Part shown: positions 41,231 through 50,818 of the stretch, in pieces
How the letters are laid out: each line of letters starts with the position of its first letter
Numbering within the stretch: the stretch's first letter is position 1
NCBI GenBank assembly: GCA_024683645.1
Contig: JAIKYA010000138.1
Span: 1 to 57,271, forward strand
Length of the DNA: 57,271 bases
Direction: 5' to 3'
Source: Lachnospiraceae bacterium
GTDB taxonomy: Bacteria; Bacillota; Clostridia; Lachnospirales; Lachnospiraceae
Position numbers and translations under genes: made by a program
The notes under the pieces: model-generated
What the model was told of the DNA's origin: nothing
Databases searched by the model: none
The model's input: the letters and a program-made list of their open reading frames with translations, nothing else

Positions 41231-43504
41231 GTGGGTAAATACAGAAGGAAAAACAGGGGATCGAGAGTGGTACTGTACGCAGGCGGCATAGCGCTGTTTA
41301 TTTGCATATGCCTGTGTATAGCTGTTTTTTTATATCTGAAAAGAGAGTACCGGATGGTGGCCTGCAGGGAGTTCAGTGACCAGCATGTGAGTGCAGGAGA
41401 AGAGCTGGGAAGGCAGGTGCTGGGGCTTGCCAACGATATGCGCGGAGGCGTGAGGGATATAGGCGGGATGACCGAAAGTAATCTGGAGAAGCGCATCAGA
41501 TACTTTGCGAATGCGGTAGTTAAGCGGGAAGCGTTCAGCCATGTTTTTTATGTGAGTTATGACGGGAAATACTATGCTGATGATTCCGCATTGGTACCGG
41601 AGAACAGCGATACTATTCATGAAGCATGCAAAGTGTTTGAAGAGCTGGATTATTACCAGGATGGAGTGTATGTGGGGATGATGCTGCCCCTGATAGATCC
41701 GGATGTCCGCAGGATAATGATCGTAACCAGGGTATACAGGAACGATAAGGTAAGGGGCTATGCTGTCGGTATAGTTGATACGGACAGGCTTTTTGATTCG
41801 CCGCTTTTTGATTATCAGAAGTCCAGGGGTAAATGTTTTGTCGTGGATTCCATGGGAAAGATAATGTCACAGACGGCAGCGCTTTCGGGGAGTCATGGCG
41901 ATTCCTTCAAAGAGGGAGTGCTTGAGCAGTGCAGGGACAGCGAGGAAAACAGGAATGCGCTTTCGGGTATAAAGTATGCGCTTACAAAAGGTGAGAGCGG
42001 ATATATCATGGTGAAGACCCTTGAGGGGCTTGATATGCAGATCAATTTCTCGCCGGTAAGGGGTGTACCCGAGCTGAGCTATCTGTGTGCCTATACACCG
42101 GGATTCCAGGATGAGATGTTCAGACCCATGCTGTTCTGGAGCGTGCTGGCCTGCATTTTCATCATGGTGCTGATGATCATCTGTATGCTGATGGTCTGGG
42201 CGAATGCGAAGCGCATAAACATGACCGTGGAGAAGCTTGCATATGAGGATCCGGTCACCAAGGGGAAGAACTTAAGCTATTTCAAGGAGTTTGCCCTGGA
42301 GAGGATAATGAATTCGCCCGAGAAGGAATATGCGATATACAGATTTGATATTTCGAATTTCCGGTATATAAATGAATCCTACGGACATATCAGGGCAGAT
42401 CATATACTTGAATCCTGCATCAGGAATTTTACACAGATCTTTACGGATGAGGAGATCTGCGTCCGCATGAATTCCGACCAGTTCCTGGCGCTGGTGATAA
42501 ATGATGCAACCCTTGAGAAGCGGAAGAATGAGTTCAGAGCTGCGGTAAATGCGGATTCAAGAGGCAGAAACATCAAATATCCTATACGGTTCAAAACCGG
42601 GATCTACTTTGTGAAAAAGAACGATCACGATATCGATACGATGATCGATCATGCCAATGTTGCCAGAAAATCTGTGAGCCGGGATACTAAGGATCTGGAA
42701 GCAACTTACAGCGAAAAGATAGTTGACAACATGCGGAAGATCGACCGCATTGAGTCGCTGATGCACAAGGCGCTGACGGAGCTTGAATTCAAGGTGTATC
42801 TGCAGCCGAAGTGGGATATAGTAAATGACCGCGTGTGCGGAGCGGAAGCTTTAGTCAGATGGTGCAGACCGGACGGGACCATCATTCCGCCGGACAGCTT
42901 CATCCCCATTTTTGAAAATAACGGCTTTGTGGAACAGCTGGATTTCTATATGCTCGAATCAGTCTGCTCGATACTTAAAGACACGATCGCAAAGGGCGGC
43001 AGCGTGCATCCGGTATCCGTAAACCAGTCGAGGCTTCTGCTTCACAGTCCCGATTATGTTGATAACGTGGCAAACATCATCAAAGAATATGATATATCGC
43101 CTGAGCTGATAGAGCTGGAGATAACGGAGACGGTTTTTGAAAACGGCAGGGAAGATATGATACGTATAGTGAAGGAGTTAAAGAAGCTGGGAGTCAGGGT
43201 ATCAATGGACGATTTCGGCTCGGGCTATTCTTCACTGAACATGCTCAAGGATGTTCCGTTTGATGTGATAAAGATAGACAGGGAGTTTTTTGCGGGTGCT
43301 GCCGACAATGCGGAGGCCGGAGTGATACTGCGCAAGATCGTTGACATGGTAAACGAACTGGGCAGACAGGTAGTGTGTGAAGGCGTGGAGAATGCCGGAC
43401 AGGTGGAACTGCTGAAGAATATGGGATGCAGCTGTGTACAGGGATACTTTTATTCGAAACCCATACCTGCGCCCGAGTTTATTGAAAGGTATTTCAGGTC
43501 ATGA
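41231..43504 (+). CDS. Membrane-bound c-di-GMP phosphodiesterase (degenerate GGDEF plus intact EAL)
   Basis: About 757 residues. A first membrane helix (LYAGGIALFICICLCIAVFLY), a Cache-like outer domain to about residue 295, a second helix block (FWSVLACIFIMVLMIICML), GGDEF domain whose active loop reads RMNSDQFLAL instead of GGDEF, then EAL domain with AEALVRW, DDFGSGYSSL and CEGVENAGQ. Predicted to break down c-di-GMP in answer to an external signal, with the GGDEF part as a regulatory remnant. The start at GTG 41231 has AAGGGAG 6-7 bp upstream. Overlaps queH by ATGA. Confidence 0.88.
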   Translation: MGKYRRKNRGSRVVLYAGGIALFICICLCIAVFLYLKREYRMVACREFSDQHVSAGEELGRQVLGLANDMRGGVRDIGGMTESNLEKRIRYFANAVVKREAFSHVFYVSYDGKYYADDSALVPENSDTIHEACKVFEELDYYQDGVYVGMMLPLIDPDVRRIMIVTRVYRNDKVRGYAVGIVDTDRLFDSPLFDYQKSRGKCFVVDSMGKIMSQTAALSGSHGDSFKEGVLEQCRDSEENRNALSGIKYALTKGESGYIMVKTLEGLDMQINFSPVRGVPELSYLCAYTPGFQDEMFRPMLFWSVLACIFIMVLMIICMLMVWANAKRINMTVEKLAYEDPVTKGKNLSYFKEFALERIMNSPEKEYAIYRFDISNFRYINESYGHIRADHILESCIRNFTQIFTDEEICVRMNSDQFLALVINDATLEKRKNEFRAAVNADSRGRNIKYPIRFKTGIYFVKKNDHDIDTMIDHANVARKSVSRDTKDLEATYSEKIVDNMRKIDRIESLMHKALTELEFKVYLQPKWDIVNDRVCGAEALVRWCRPDGTIIPPDSFIPIFENNGFVEQLDFYMLESVCSILKDTIAKGGSVHPVSVNQSRLLLHSPDYVDNVANIIKEYDISPELIELEITETVFENGREDMIRIVKELKKLGVRVSMDDFGSGYSSLNMLKDVPFDVIKIDREFFAGAADNAEAGVILRKIVDMVNELGRQVVCEGVENAGQVELLKNMGCSCVQGYFYSKPIPAPEFIERYFRS

Positions 43505-44163
43505 GCGACGAAGAGATGCTGCTTCTCAGGAAGGAAGATTACCAGGGCAGACTGGACCGGCTGATAGAAGCTTATGCGGGAAAGACGCGCCCGAAGCTTC
43601 TGCTGCATTCCTGCTGCGCGCCCTGCTCGAGCTACTGCCTTGAATATCTGCTTCCATATTTTGACATTACGTTGTATTATTATAATCCGAATATTACGGA
43701 AAAAGCTGAATATTCCCACAGGGTGAGCGAGGTGAAGAGGCTGGCGCAGGAGCTTTACAGAGACTGCGGCTATCTTGCGTCGGTTATCGAAGGTGATTAT
43801 GAGCCCGCGCGCTTTCTCGAAGCGGTGAAGGGATATGAAAAAGAGCCGGAAGGCGGTCTGCGATGCGTGAAATGCTTTAGGCTGCGGCTGTCAAAGACAG
43901 CGGAGTATGCCGCAAAGTACGGCTATGATCTGTTCTCGACCACGCTTACGATATCGCCGCTTAAGAATGCGGCGGTGCTGAATGCGCTGGGATGCGAACA
44001 GGCGCAGATATACAATACAAAATTCATGCCGTCTGATTTTAAAAAGAAGAACGGTTATAAAAGAAGCATAGAGCTGAGTAAAAAGTACGGCCTGTACAGG
44101 CAGGATTACTGCGGCTGTGCTTACAGTAAAGCGGAAAGGGAAAGGCAGAGAGAGGAAGTATGA
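43501..44163 (+). CDS. queH: Epoxyqueuosine reductase QueH
   Basis: 220 residues. LLLHSCCAPCSSYCLEYLLP holds the paired cysteines of the DUF208/QueH family, with further ligands in RCVKCFRLRL and DYCGCAYS. Performs the last step of queuosine formation in tRNA anticodons, replacing QueG. Overlaps the EAL gene at its start and argS at its end (ATGA both times), giving an unusual coupling of a signalling enzyme with tRNA genes. Confidence 0.9.
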   Translation: MSDEEMLLLRKEDYQGRLDRLIEAYAGKTRPKLLLHSCCAPCSSYCLEYLLPYFDITLYYYNPNITEKAEYSHRVSEVKRLAQELYRDCGYLASVIEGDYEPARFLEAVKGYEKEPEGGLRCVKCFRLRLSKTAEYAAKYGYDLFSTTLTISPLKNAAVLNALGCEQAQIYNTKFMPSDFKKKNGYKRSIELSKKYGLYRQDYCGCAYSKAERERQREEV

Positions 44164-45971
44164 AAAAGTTTCTGGATACTATCTCGGAAGAGATGATGAA
44201 AGCATTTGAGGAGGCGGGATATGACGGGGCACTGGGCCGCGTAAACATAAGCAACAGGCCGGATCTGTGTGAATATCAGTGCAACGGCGCCATGGCAGGG
44301 GCAAAGAAATACGGGAAAAAGCCCATTGATATAGCCGCTGAGGTAGCTGAAAAACTGGCATCTTCAAAGACATTTTCGGAGGTGGAGGCAGTGATGCCGG
44401 GCTTCCTCAATCTGAAGCTGGATGAAAAGTTCCTTACAGACTATGTGAGAGCACAGATGAAGGAAGAAAAGTACGGTGTGGAAAAAAACGAAACTCCGCT
44501 TAAGATAGTGATAGATTACGGCGGAGCCAATGTGGCCAAGCCGTTGCATGTGGGACATCTTCGTCCGGCTGTGATAGGAGAGAGCGTGAAGCGTATCGCG
44601 AGATACGCGGGACATGAAGTGACAGGCGATGTTCACCTCGGCGACTGGGGCATGCCCATGGGGCAGGTGATCACCGAGATGCAGGAACGTTTTCCGGAGC
44701 TTTCGTATTTTGACGAAAGCTTTAGCGGAGAATACCCCGCCGAGCCGTTTTTTACGATAGCCGATCTTGAAGAGATATATCCTACCGCATCGGGAAAATG
44801 CAAGAATGATGAAGAATACAAAAAGAAATGCCTTAAGGCAGTACTCGACCTGCAGCAGGGAAGGCGCGGATACCGCGCACTCTGGAGGCAGATACTGGAT
44901 GTGTCGATAAAGGACCTGAAGCGCAATTACTCCAATCTCGGTGTGGAGTTTGAGCTGTGGATGGGCGAGTCGGATGCCGACCCCTATATCGCCGATATGA
45001 TAAAGGATATGAAGGACAAGGGCTATGCATACCTGTCCGAGGGTGCATATGTGGTGGATATAAGGGAAGAGAGCGATAAAAAGGAACTGCCACCCTGCAT
45101 CGTGCAGAAGAGTGACGGATCGTACAACTATCAGACTACTGATATAGCGACCATACTTTTCAGGGAGAAGGACATAAAGCCTGACCTGATCATCTATATC
45201 ACCGATAAGCGACAGGAACTGCATTTTACACAGGTGTTCCGTGCCGCAAAGAAATGCGGTATCGCGAGGGAGACCACAAAGCTTGAGTTCCTCGGTAACG
45301 GAACCATAAACGGGGCGGACGGCCATCCCTTTAAGACCAGGGACGGCGGTGTGCCCAGGCTTGAGTTCATGCTCAGGGAAATAGAGGACAAGATGTACGA
45401 GCGCCTGCGCGAGAATGAGGAAAGCCGCGGAGGAGAGGCGCTGCCGGAAGAAGAAGCAAGACGTACCGCAAAAATGACAGCTCTTGCTGCGCTTAAGTAC
45501 GGTGATTTGTCAAACCAGATCGCGAAGGATTATGTCTATGATGTGGAAAAATTTACTGCTTCCGAGGGAGATACGGGACCTTATATACTTTATACCATGA
45601 GCCGTATCAAATCCATACTCAGAAAGTATCTGGGAAGTGCCGACGGAGATTATACTCCGGTTGATATGAAAGCGCTTGAAGACTGCGTTACAGGTATACC
45701 CGATTCAGCTCATGCCAGGGATATCATGAAAGACCTGGCCATGTTCCCTCACATGGTGGAGGATGCGTTTAATGAAAGAGCACCGCACAAGGTATGCTCA
45801 TATCTCTTCGGACTTGCAAACGACGTTAATTCATTTTATCATGATACAAGGATACTCACCGAGGAGGATGAGGAGAAAAAGAAGGCTTATATAGCGCTTA
45901 TCAGGGATGCTTTAAAGCTGTTCGAGGCAGGCATAGAGATGCTGGGCTTTACGGCTCCTGAACATATGTGA
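44160..45971 (+). CDS. argS: Arginyl-tRNA synthetase
   Basis: 603 residues. N-terminal additional domain, then the class I HIGH motif KPLHVGHLRP, and GDVHLGDWGMPMGQV. A clear KMSKS is absent, as in many ArgS; the region FKTRDGG takes its place. The C-terminal DALR anticodon-binding domain closes the protein. Attaches arginine to tRNA-Arg. Starts inside queH (ATGA). Followed 24 bp later by a small DUF6465-like gene. Confidence 0.93.
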   Translation: MKKFLDTISEEMMKAFEEAGYDGALGRVNISNRPDLCEYQCNGAMAGAKKYGKKPIDIAAEVAEKLASSKTFSEVEAVMPGFLNLKLDEKFLTDYVRAQMKEEKYGVEKNETPLKIVIDYGGANVAKPLHVGHLRPAVIGESVKRIARYAGHEVTGDVHLGDWGMPMGQVITEMQERFPELSYFDESFSGEYPAEPFFTIADLEEIYPTASGKCKNDEEYKKKCLKAVLDLQQGRRGYRALWRQILDVSIKDLKRNYSNLGVEFELWMGESDADPYIADMIKDMKDKGYAYLSEGAYVVDIREESDKKELPPCIVQKSDGSYNYQTTDIATILFREKDIKPDLIIYITDKRQELHFTQVFRAAKKCGIARETTKLEFLGNGTINGADGHPFKTRDGGVPRLEFMLREIEDKMYERLRENEESRGGEALPEEEARRTAKMTALAALKYGDLSNQIAKDYVYDVEKFTASEGDTGPYILYTMSRIKSILRKYLGSADGDYTPVDMKALEDCVTGIPDSAHARDIMKDLAMFPHMVEDAFNERAPHKVCSYLFGLANDVNSFYHDTRILTEEDEEKKKAYIALIRDALKLFEAGIEMLGFTAPEHM

Positions 45972-45995
45972 TCTAAAGCAGAAAGGATGTAGACG

Positions 45996-46187
45996 ATGGA
46001 AAAAGTATTTTTGGAAGTAGCCGAGAAACAGTACGACTGCGAAGCCGTTGAAGCGAAGGTAAAGGCGGATCTCAGAAAAAAGAGCCGTGCGGCGATAAAG
46101 GATCTGAAGATCTATATAAAGCCCGAAGACGGAAAGGCATATTATACTGCCAACGAAGGAAAGATCTCGGGGGATGTGACGATCTGA
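45996..46187 (+). CDS. Small DUF6465-like protein
   Basis: 63 residues: MEKVFLEVAEKQYDCEAVEA, followed by DLRKKSRAAIKDLKIYIKPE and AYYTANEGKISGDVTI. Such short proteins with a YIKPE-DGKAYY motif are frequent in Lachnospiraceae and carry the label DUF6465, recalled and not checked. AAAGGA precedes the ATG. Placed after argS and before a tRNA terminator. Function unknown. Confidence 0.7.
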   Translation: MEKVFLEVAEKQYDCEAVEAKVKADLRKKSRAAIKDLKIYIKPEDGKAYYTANEGKISGDVTI

Positions 46188-46193
46188 GAGAAA

Positions 46194-46222
46194 TAAAAAA
46201 ACCGCTCCGATCGAGCGGTTTA
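46194..46222 (-). terminator. Terminator of tRNA-Met
   Basis: AACCGCTC/GAGCGGTT stem (46200-46207 and 46213-46220) followed on the minus strand by T6. It may also slow transcription from the plus-strand gene. Confidence 0.75.
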
Positions 46223-46224
46223 AG

Positions 46225-46298
46225 TAGCGAGAGGGGGACTTGAACCCTCGACACCGCGGGTATGAACCGCGTGCTCTAGCCAGCTGAGCTATCTCGCC
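46225..46298 (-). tRNA. tRNA-Met, anticodon CAT
   Basis: 74 nt. Acceptor GGCGAGA pairs with TCTCGCT (G-T at the first position), D arm GCTCAGCTGGCTAGAGC, anticodon stem CGCGG/CCGCG with loop TTCATAC, so anticodon CAT. A 1-72 pair is present, which argues for elongator rather than initiator; tRNA-Ile2 with a modified C cannot be excluded by anticodon alone. CCA not encoded. Confidence 0.9.
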
Positions 46299-46323
46299 AT
46301 GTCTCTTTCAGCAGACAAATGGT

Positions 46324-46352
46324 ATTATATCCAAATGCGGGATATTTGTCAA
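46324..46352 (-). promoter_or_regulatory. Promoter of tRNA-Met
   Basis: Minus strand: TTGACA (complement of 46347-46352), 17 bp, TATAAT (complement of 46324-46329), both consensus. Confidence 0.85.
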
Positions 46353-46387
46353 TTACTTTTTGTACCGTCTTTTTGAGACGTCATGAT

Positions 46388-46416
46388 TTGACTAATCATA
46401 CAAAATTTACTATAAT
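46388..46416 (+). promoter_or_regulatory. Promoter of the zinc-ribbon protein gene
   Basis: -35 TTGACT (46388-46393), 17 bp, -10 TATAAT (46411-46416). Confidence 0.8.
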
Positions 46417-46462
46417 CACAAGGATGGGGTTTTATTCTGGGTTATCCATTCAAGGAGGAAGT

Positions 46463-47848
46463 ATGGCAAGCTTTACATGTCCGCAATGTAAAAGATTTGT
46501 TGATGAAACGATGCGTTCGTGTCCCGGATGCAAGTTCAACATCAAAAAATACGTTAAGGAAATGAAAAAGAACGGAATGTCCTTTGGCGGACTTTCCTTA
46601 AACAGTGTTTATAACCGTTCGGCTGAATCGGCACCTGTGTCGCCCCAGCTGGATTTCTTAAAGCCTGCGGCACCTGAGCCTGCAACACCTGCGGCACCCG
46701 AATATTCGGCACCTGCAGCTCCTGCATATTCCGCACCCGCACCGGAGCCTGCACCTGCATATTCGGCACCTGCAGCGCCTGCACCCGCACCGTCATATTC
46801 GGCGCCTTCGTATCCTACGCAGCCGCCTGTATATAATGCGCCGACACCTCAGCCGGCTTACCAGACACCCGGAGCAGCGGCAGCACCTGCACCTGCTTAT
46901 CCGACATCGGGGGCGTCTGCACCTGCGGCACCTGCACCGGAGCCTGCACCTGCGTATTCCGCACCTGCTCCTGCAGCACCCGAGGTGGTATTCGAGTCTC
47001 CTTCACTTAACAGGAAACCGGATGAGCCCAAGTTTGTGGCACCTAAATATGAAAAGCCGATCAATCAGCAGGCGGGAGCCAATGTCGGCAACAGATCGAA
47101 CAGTTCGACACCGTGGTCCGCAGCACCTGCGGCGACACCTGTGGATCAGGGAGCGGTATCCGGACCTTTTGAATCGGCTATACTTAACAGCACTACAGTG
47201 GGAACCGGCGGCGGAGCGCTTTCGGGTATGTTCTCCAAGCCTACGGTTATGGAACAGATAAGGGCGGAGAAGGAAAAGGAAAGGGCTGAAGCGTCCATCT
47301 TTGATTCACCGACACTCCGTGCCCAGGAAAAGGCTATCAACAGCGGTGCACAGGCGCCTCTCGGCGGACTGCACGGAAATATGAGCATCGCTGAGTTTAT
47401 GGAGCAGCAGAAGCTGACCAACAGTTATAATAACCGCAGAAACTATACCGCTGCACCTGATGCACCGCAGCAACAGGAAGCTCCTGCGGGACCCGCACAG
47501 ATTTCAGACAAGCCTACTTACGAGGAACTGGCAAGAGCATACGGCGGAGCGGCGGCACAGACACAGGCACCGGCCAATCCCTATCTGCAGCAGCAGGTAC
47601 TGGGAACCACCAGACCTTCAGGACCTTATAACGGCGGCAATAACAATCCCTTCCTCTCGCAGACGACACCTACTCCTGCGAGAACACAGACATCGGGAAC
47701 ATATGCACCGCAGGCCAATAACAATCCTTTCCTGTCACAGCAGCCGGCAGCACCGGCTCCTACGACTTCGGGACCGTACCGGCAGCAGCCCAACGCCAAT
47801 CCCATGCTGGGCAGCAATAATAACCCGATGCTTGGCGGAGGAGCATAA
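46463..47848 (+). CDS. Zinc-ribbon protein with long Pro/Ala-rich tail
   Basis: 461 residues. The N-terminus MASFTCPQCKRFVDETMRSC holds the first CxxC pair, followed by PGCKF, giving a small zinc ribbon. From about residue 70 to 175 the chain is repetitive in Pro, Ala, Tyr and Ser (for example EPAPAYSAPAAPAP), then low-complexity text with Asn/Gln-rich repeats such as NNNPFLSQ near the end. No membrane helix or signal. The start at 46463 follows AAGGAGG; the extra upstream frame has no support. Probably a flexible scaffold; not recognised beyond the ribbon. The next gene follows after 17 bp. Confidence 0.75.
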   Translation: MASFTCPQCKRFVDETMRSCPGCKFNIKKYVKEMKKNGMSFGGLSLNSVYNRSAESAPVSPQLDFLKPAAPEPATPAAPEYSAPAAPAYSAPAPEPAPAYSAPAAPAPAPSYSAPSYPTQPPVYNAPTPQPAYQTPGAAAAPAPAYPTSGASAPAAPAPEPAPAYSAPAPAAPEVVFESPSLNRKPDEPKFVAPKYEKPINQQAGANVGNRSNSSTPWSAAPAATPVDQGAVSGPFESAILNSTTVGTGGGALSGMFSKPTVMEQIRAEKEKERAEASIFDSPTLRAQEKAINSGAQAPLGGLHGNMSIAEFMEQQKLTNSYNNRRNYTAAPDAPQQQEAPAGPAQISDKPTYEELARAYGGAAAQTQAPANPYLQQQVLGTTRPSGPYNGGNNNPFLSQTTPTPARTQTSGTYAPQANNNPFLSQQPAAPAPTTSGPYRQQPNANPMLGSNNNPMLGGGA

Positions 47849-47865
47849 GAGGTAAATATCAATCT

Positions 47866-48360
47866 ATGGTAAACAGAGTCGACAACAGGTCTTCGGTCGC
47901 CGCAGCTTATGAGAGCACGGCCAGAAAAAGAAAGCGATCAGAGACTGATGCGCCGGCTTTTTTACTTGGAGATGAAGAAGGGGTCGTATGGGAAAGAGGG
48001 GACAAAAAGGAAAAAGCAAAACCCCGCAAAGAAGAGCGTATAGAAGAACGTGTGGAAGAATCAGCGACTCCGAAAAAGGAGAGCGTGAAGGAAGCCGGTA
48101 AGGGCTTTGATATACACGAGATAATAGGACGGATCAGAGACAGGATAAGAGCTGTTTTTGACAGGGCACTGAAGCTGCTCTGGTACGGCGAAGAAGAGAA
48201 GAAGGAAGCAGGGCAGGAAGAGAAGGAGATGAGCAAAGAGGAGAAGGAAGAGATGAAGCTTCTTCACAACACTTCGATACTCACCTGTTACGATAAAGAG
48301 GGGAAGCTCACAAAGATGGAAGGGATCCCCGGAAAGAAAACATACAGACAGCACATTTAA
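47866..48360 (+). CDS. Uncharacterised highly charged protein
   Basis: 164 residues, with several Lys/Glu-dense blocks ([20 protein letters not shown], then [18 protein letters not shown]) and a central hydrophobic-amphipathic stretch ([20 protein letters not shown]). The last third, [17 protein letters not shown], looks folded. Not a recognised family. It sits between the zinc-ribbon gene and ispF, with 17 bp and 10 bp gaps, so the trio may share a transcript. Confidence 0.6.
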   Translation: MVNRVDNRSSVAAAYESTARKRKRSETDAPAFLLGDEEGVVWERGDKKEKAKPRKEERIEERVEESATPKKESVKEAGKGFDIHEIIGRIRDRIRAVFDRALKLLWYGEEEKKEAGQEEKEMSKEEKEEMKLLHNTSILTCYDKEGKLTKMEGIPGKKTYRQHI

Positions 48361-48370
48361 GGAGAAATTG

Positions 48371-48907
48371 ATGCGTATAGGAATGGGATATGATGTACAC
48401 CGACTGAAGGAGGGGCGGAAGCTCATCATAGGAGGAGTTGATATACCGTATGAGTCGGGACTGGACGGACATTCGGATGCGGATGTCCTTACTCATGCCA
48501 TAATGGATGCGCTGCTGGGCGCGGCGGCACTGGGCGATATAGGCCTTCATTTTCCCGATACGGATGAGAGATATAAGGGGGCCGATTCCATAGAGCTGCT
48601 TAAAGCTGTGGGAGAGATGCTGGATGAGGGCGGCTTCATAATCAGCAATATCGATGCGACGATAATAGCACAGGCGCCGAAGATGCGGCCGTATATAGAC
48701 CGGATGAGAGAGACGATCGCATGTGCGCTCTCGATAGAGATGGCACAGGTCGGCATAAAGGCGACGACGGAAGAAAAGCTGGGCTTTACCGGGAGAAAAG
48801 AAGGTATCGCCGCGCAGGCAGTCTGTTTGCTTGAGTCTGCAACGGAACTGTATTCAAGAGACATAACTGCGGGCGGCTGTGCGGCCTGCCCGAGAAACAA
48901 AGCGTAG
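48371..48907 (+). CDS. ispF: 2-C-methyl-D-erythritol 2,4-cyclodiphosphate synthase
   Basis: 178 residues. [20 protein letters not shown] and the metal-binding [19 protein letters not shown] match IspF, and [14 protein letters not shown] marks the end of the conserved core. Makes the cyclic diphosphate of the MEP isoprenoid pathway. It is about 20 residues longer than usual, ending in [11 protein letters not shown] with two extra cysteines. The ATG at 48371 follows AAGGAG; a TTG one codon earlier is not needed. Confidence 0.93.
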   Translation: MRIGMGYDVHRLKEGRKLIIGGVDIPYESGLDGHSDADVLTHAIMDALLGAAALGDIGLHFPDTDERYKGADSIELLKAVGEMLDEGGFIISNIDATIIAQAPKMRPYIDRMRETIACALSIEMAQVGIKATTEEKLGFTGRKEGIAAQAVCLLESATELYSRDITAGGCAACPRNKA

Positions 48908-48986
48908 GGATCCTTCGGACCGGTGCTTCGGTATGCGCGGACGGCGTCATGCGGGGCGGAAGAAGGGCCTTAAGAGGAGGATATAA

Positions 48987-50387
48987 ATGAGGATATATAA
49001 CACCAAAACAAAAACCATTCAGGATTTCAAACCGAATAAGGAAGGGTTTGCGGGGATATACACCTGCGGTCCTACTGTATATCATTTTGCACATATCGGA
49101 AATCTGCGTACCTATATCTGTGAGGATGTGCTGGTAAGAACACTCAGGTATGCGGGTTATGAAGTAAAGCGCGTCATGAACATCACCGATGTGGGACATC
49201 TGTCATCGGATGCCGATACCGGAGAAGATAAGATGCTTAAAGGTGCCAAGCGTGAGCACAAGACAGTACTGGAGATCGCTAAGCAGTATACCGATGCTTT
49301 CTTTGACGACTTCAAGGCACTCAATATGGTGATGCCCGATGTGGTGGAACCTGCAACACACTGCATACCCGAGTTCATCCATATGATAGAGGTGCTGCTT
49401 GAGAAGGGCTATGCTTACCGTGCGGGAGAAAATGTATATTTTGATACATCAAAGCTGGATAATTACTATGTGCTCTCAAAGCAGAACGAAGATGAGCTGA
49501 AGGTCGGCGTACGTGATGATGTGGATGCCGATGAGAATAAAAGAAATAAATCGGATTTTGTCCTGTGGTTTACAAAGTCGAAGTTTGAGGATCAGGAACT
49601 GAAGTGGGAAAGCCCCTGGGGCTACGGTTATCCCGGCTGGCACATAGAGTGCTCCTGCATAGGCATAAAGCATCTGGGAGAATACATGGATATCCACTGC
49701 GGCGGCGTGGACAATATATTCCCCCATCATACGAATGAGATAGCACAGAGCGAGGCTTATCTCGGACATCCCTGGTGCAATTATTGGTTCCATGTTCATC
49801 ATCTCGTAGAAAAGGACAAGGGCAAGATGAGCAAATCCAGCGGTGAATTCCTGACGGTATCCGTGCTCAGGGAGAAGGGATATTCACCTCTTGCGTACAG
49901 GTATTTCTGCCTGCAGTCACACTACAGGAAACCGCTTGAGTTTTCCTATGAAGTGCTGGACCAGATGAGCAGCGCATATAAGAAACTGGTGAACCGCTGT
50001 GCGGCTCTCGGCACTGACGGCGATATCGATAGGGAGGCTTTTGAAAAATACTCTGAAGAGTTTGGGGAAGCGGTATGCGATGACCTCAATACTTCGAGCG
50101 CATTCACCGTACTGTTCGATGTGCTCAAGGCTGATATAAATGATGCGACAAAGAGAGCCCTGGTGGAACGTTTTGATACAGTACTAGGCCTCGAGCTTTT
50201 GAAGGCTCCCGCGGAAAAGGAGACTGACAGCGAGCTGGAAGCTTACGTACTCGGAAAGATAGAAGAGAGAAAGGCTGCCAAGAAGGAGAAGGATTTTGCA
50301 AAGGCAGATGCCATAAGAAATGAACTTCTGGAAAAGGGAATAGCGCTTGAGGATACCAGAGAAGGAGTCAAGTGGAAAAAGATTTGA
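48987..50387 (+). CDS. cysS: Cysteinyl-tRNA synthetase
   Basis: 466 residues. Class I motifs: TCGPTVYHFAHIGNLR (HIGH plus the first zinc cysteine), GWHIECSCIG, HHTNEIAQSEAYLGH and GKMSKSSGEFLT. Charges tRNA-Cys. GAGGAGG precedes the ATG. The end overlaps mrnC by 16 bp; ispF, cysS, mrnC, rlmB is a common order in Firmicutes. Confidence 0.96.
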   Translation: MRIYNTKTKTIQDFKPNKEGFAGIYTCGPTVYHFAHIGNLRTYICEDVLVRTLRYAGYEVKRVMNITDVGHLSSDADTGEDKMLKGAKREHKTVLEIAKQYTDAFFDDFKALNMVMPDVVEPATHCIPEFIHMIEVLLEKGYAYRAGENVYFDTSKLDNYYVLSKQNEDELKVGVRDDVDADENKRNKSDFVLWFTKSKFEDQELKWESPWGYGYPGWHIECSCIGIKHLGEYMDIHCGGVDNIFPHHTNEIAQSEAYLGHPWCNYWFHVHHLVEKDKGKMSKSSGEFLTVSVLREKGYSPLAYRYFCLQSHYRKPLEFSYEVLDQMSSAYKKLVNRCAALGTDGDIDREAFEKYSEEFGEAVCDDLNTSSAFTVLFDVLKADINDATKRALVERFDTVLGLELLKAPAEKETDSELEAYVLGKIEERKAAKKEKDFAKADAIRNELLEKGIALEDTREGVKWKKI

Positions 50388-50818
50388 GAGCGAAGGATAT
50401 AGCGGCAGCATTTGAAACCGGCGAGGCGGATATCAGGAACTATTCTCCCCTGGGGCTTGCCTTTGTGGGAGATGCGGTGTATTCGCTGATAGTCAGGACC
50501 ATGGTGATGGAAAAGGGCAATACTCCCGTAGACAGGCTTCACCGGAAGGTCAGCAGCTACGCACGCGCATCGTATCAGTCGGCGCTGGCGGCTGAGATCG
50601 CTGAAAAGCTGAGCGAGGAAGAGGCCGAGGTATACAGGAGAGGAAGAAACGCAAAAAGCCATGCGGCTCCGAAGAATGCCACCACCGGAGATTATCACCG
50701 ATCCACCGGACTGGAAGCGCTGATAGGATATCTGTATCTTTCGGGAAAAGAGGAACGGATATTTGAACTGATGAAAAACGGAATGGAAGCTTTGGAGGGA
50801 AAGGATGGCTTACAGTGA
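50372..50818 (+). CDS. mrnC: Mini-ribonuclease III
   Basis: 148 residues. RNase III catalytic fold without the double-strand RNA binding domain: LAFVGDAVYSLIVRTMVM and NATTGDYHRSTGLEALIGYL carry the metal-binding acids. Matures 23S rRNA in Firmicutes. Starts with GTG inside the end of cysS and overlaps rlmB by 14 bp. Confidence 0.92.
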   Translation: MEKDLRAKDIAAAFETGEADIRNYSPLGLAFVGDAVYSLIVRTMVMEKGNTPVDRLHRKVSSYARASYQSALAAEIAEKLSEEEAEVYRRGRNAKSHAAPKNATTGDYHRSTGLEALIGYLYLSGKEERIFELMKNGMEALEGKDGLQ

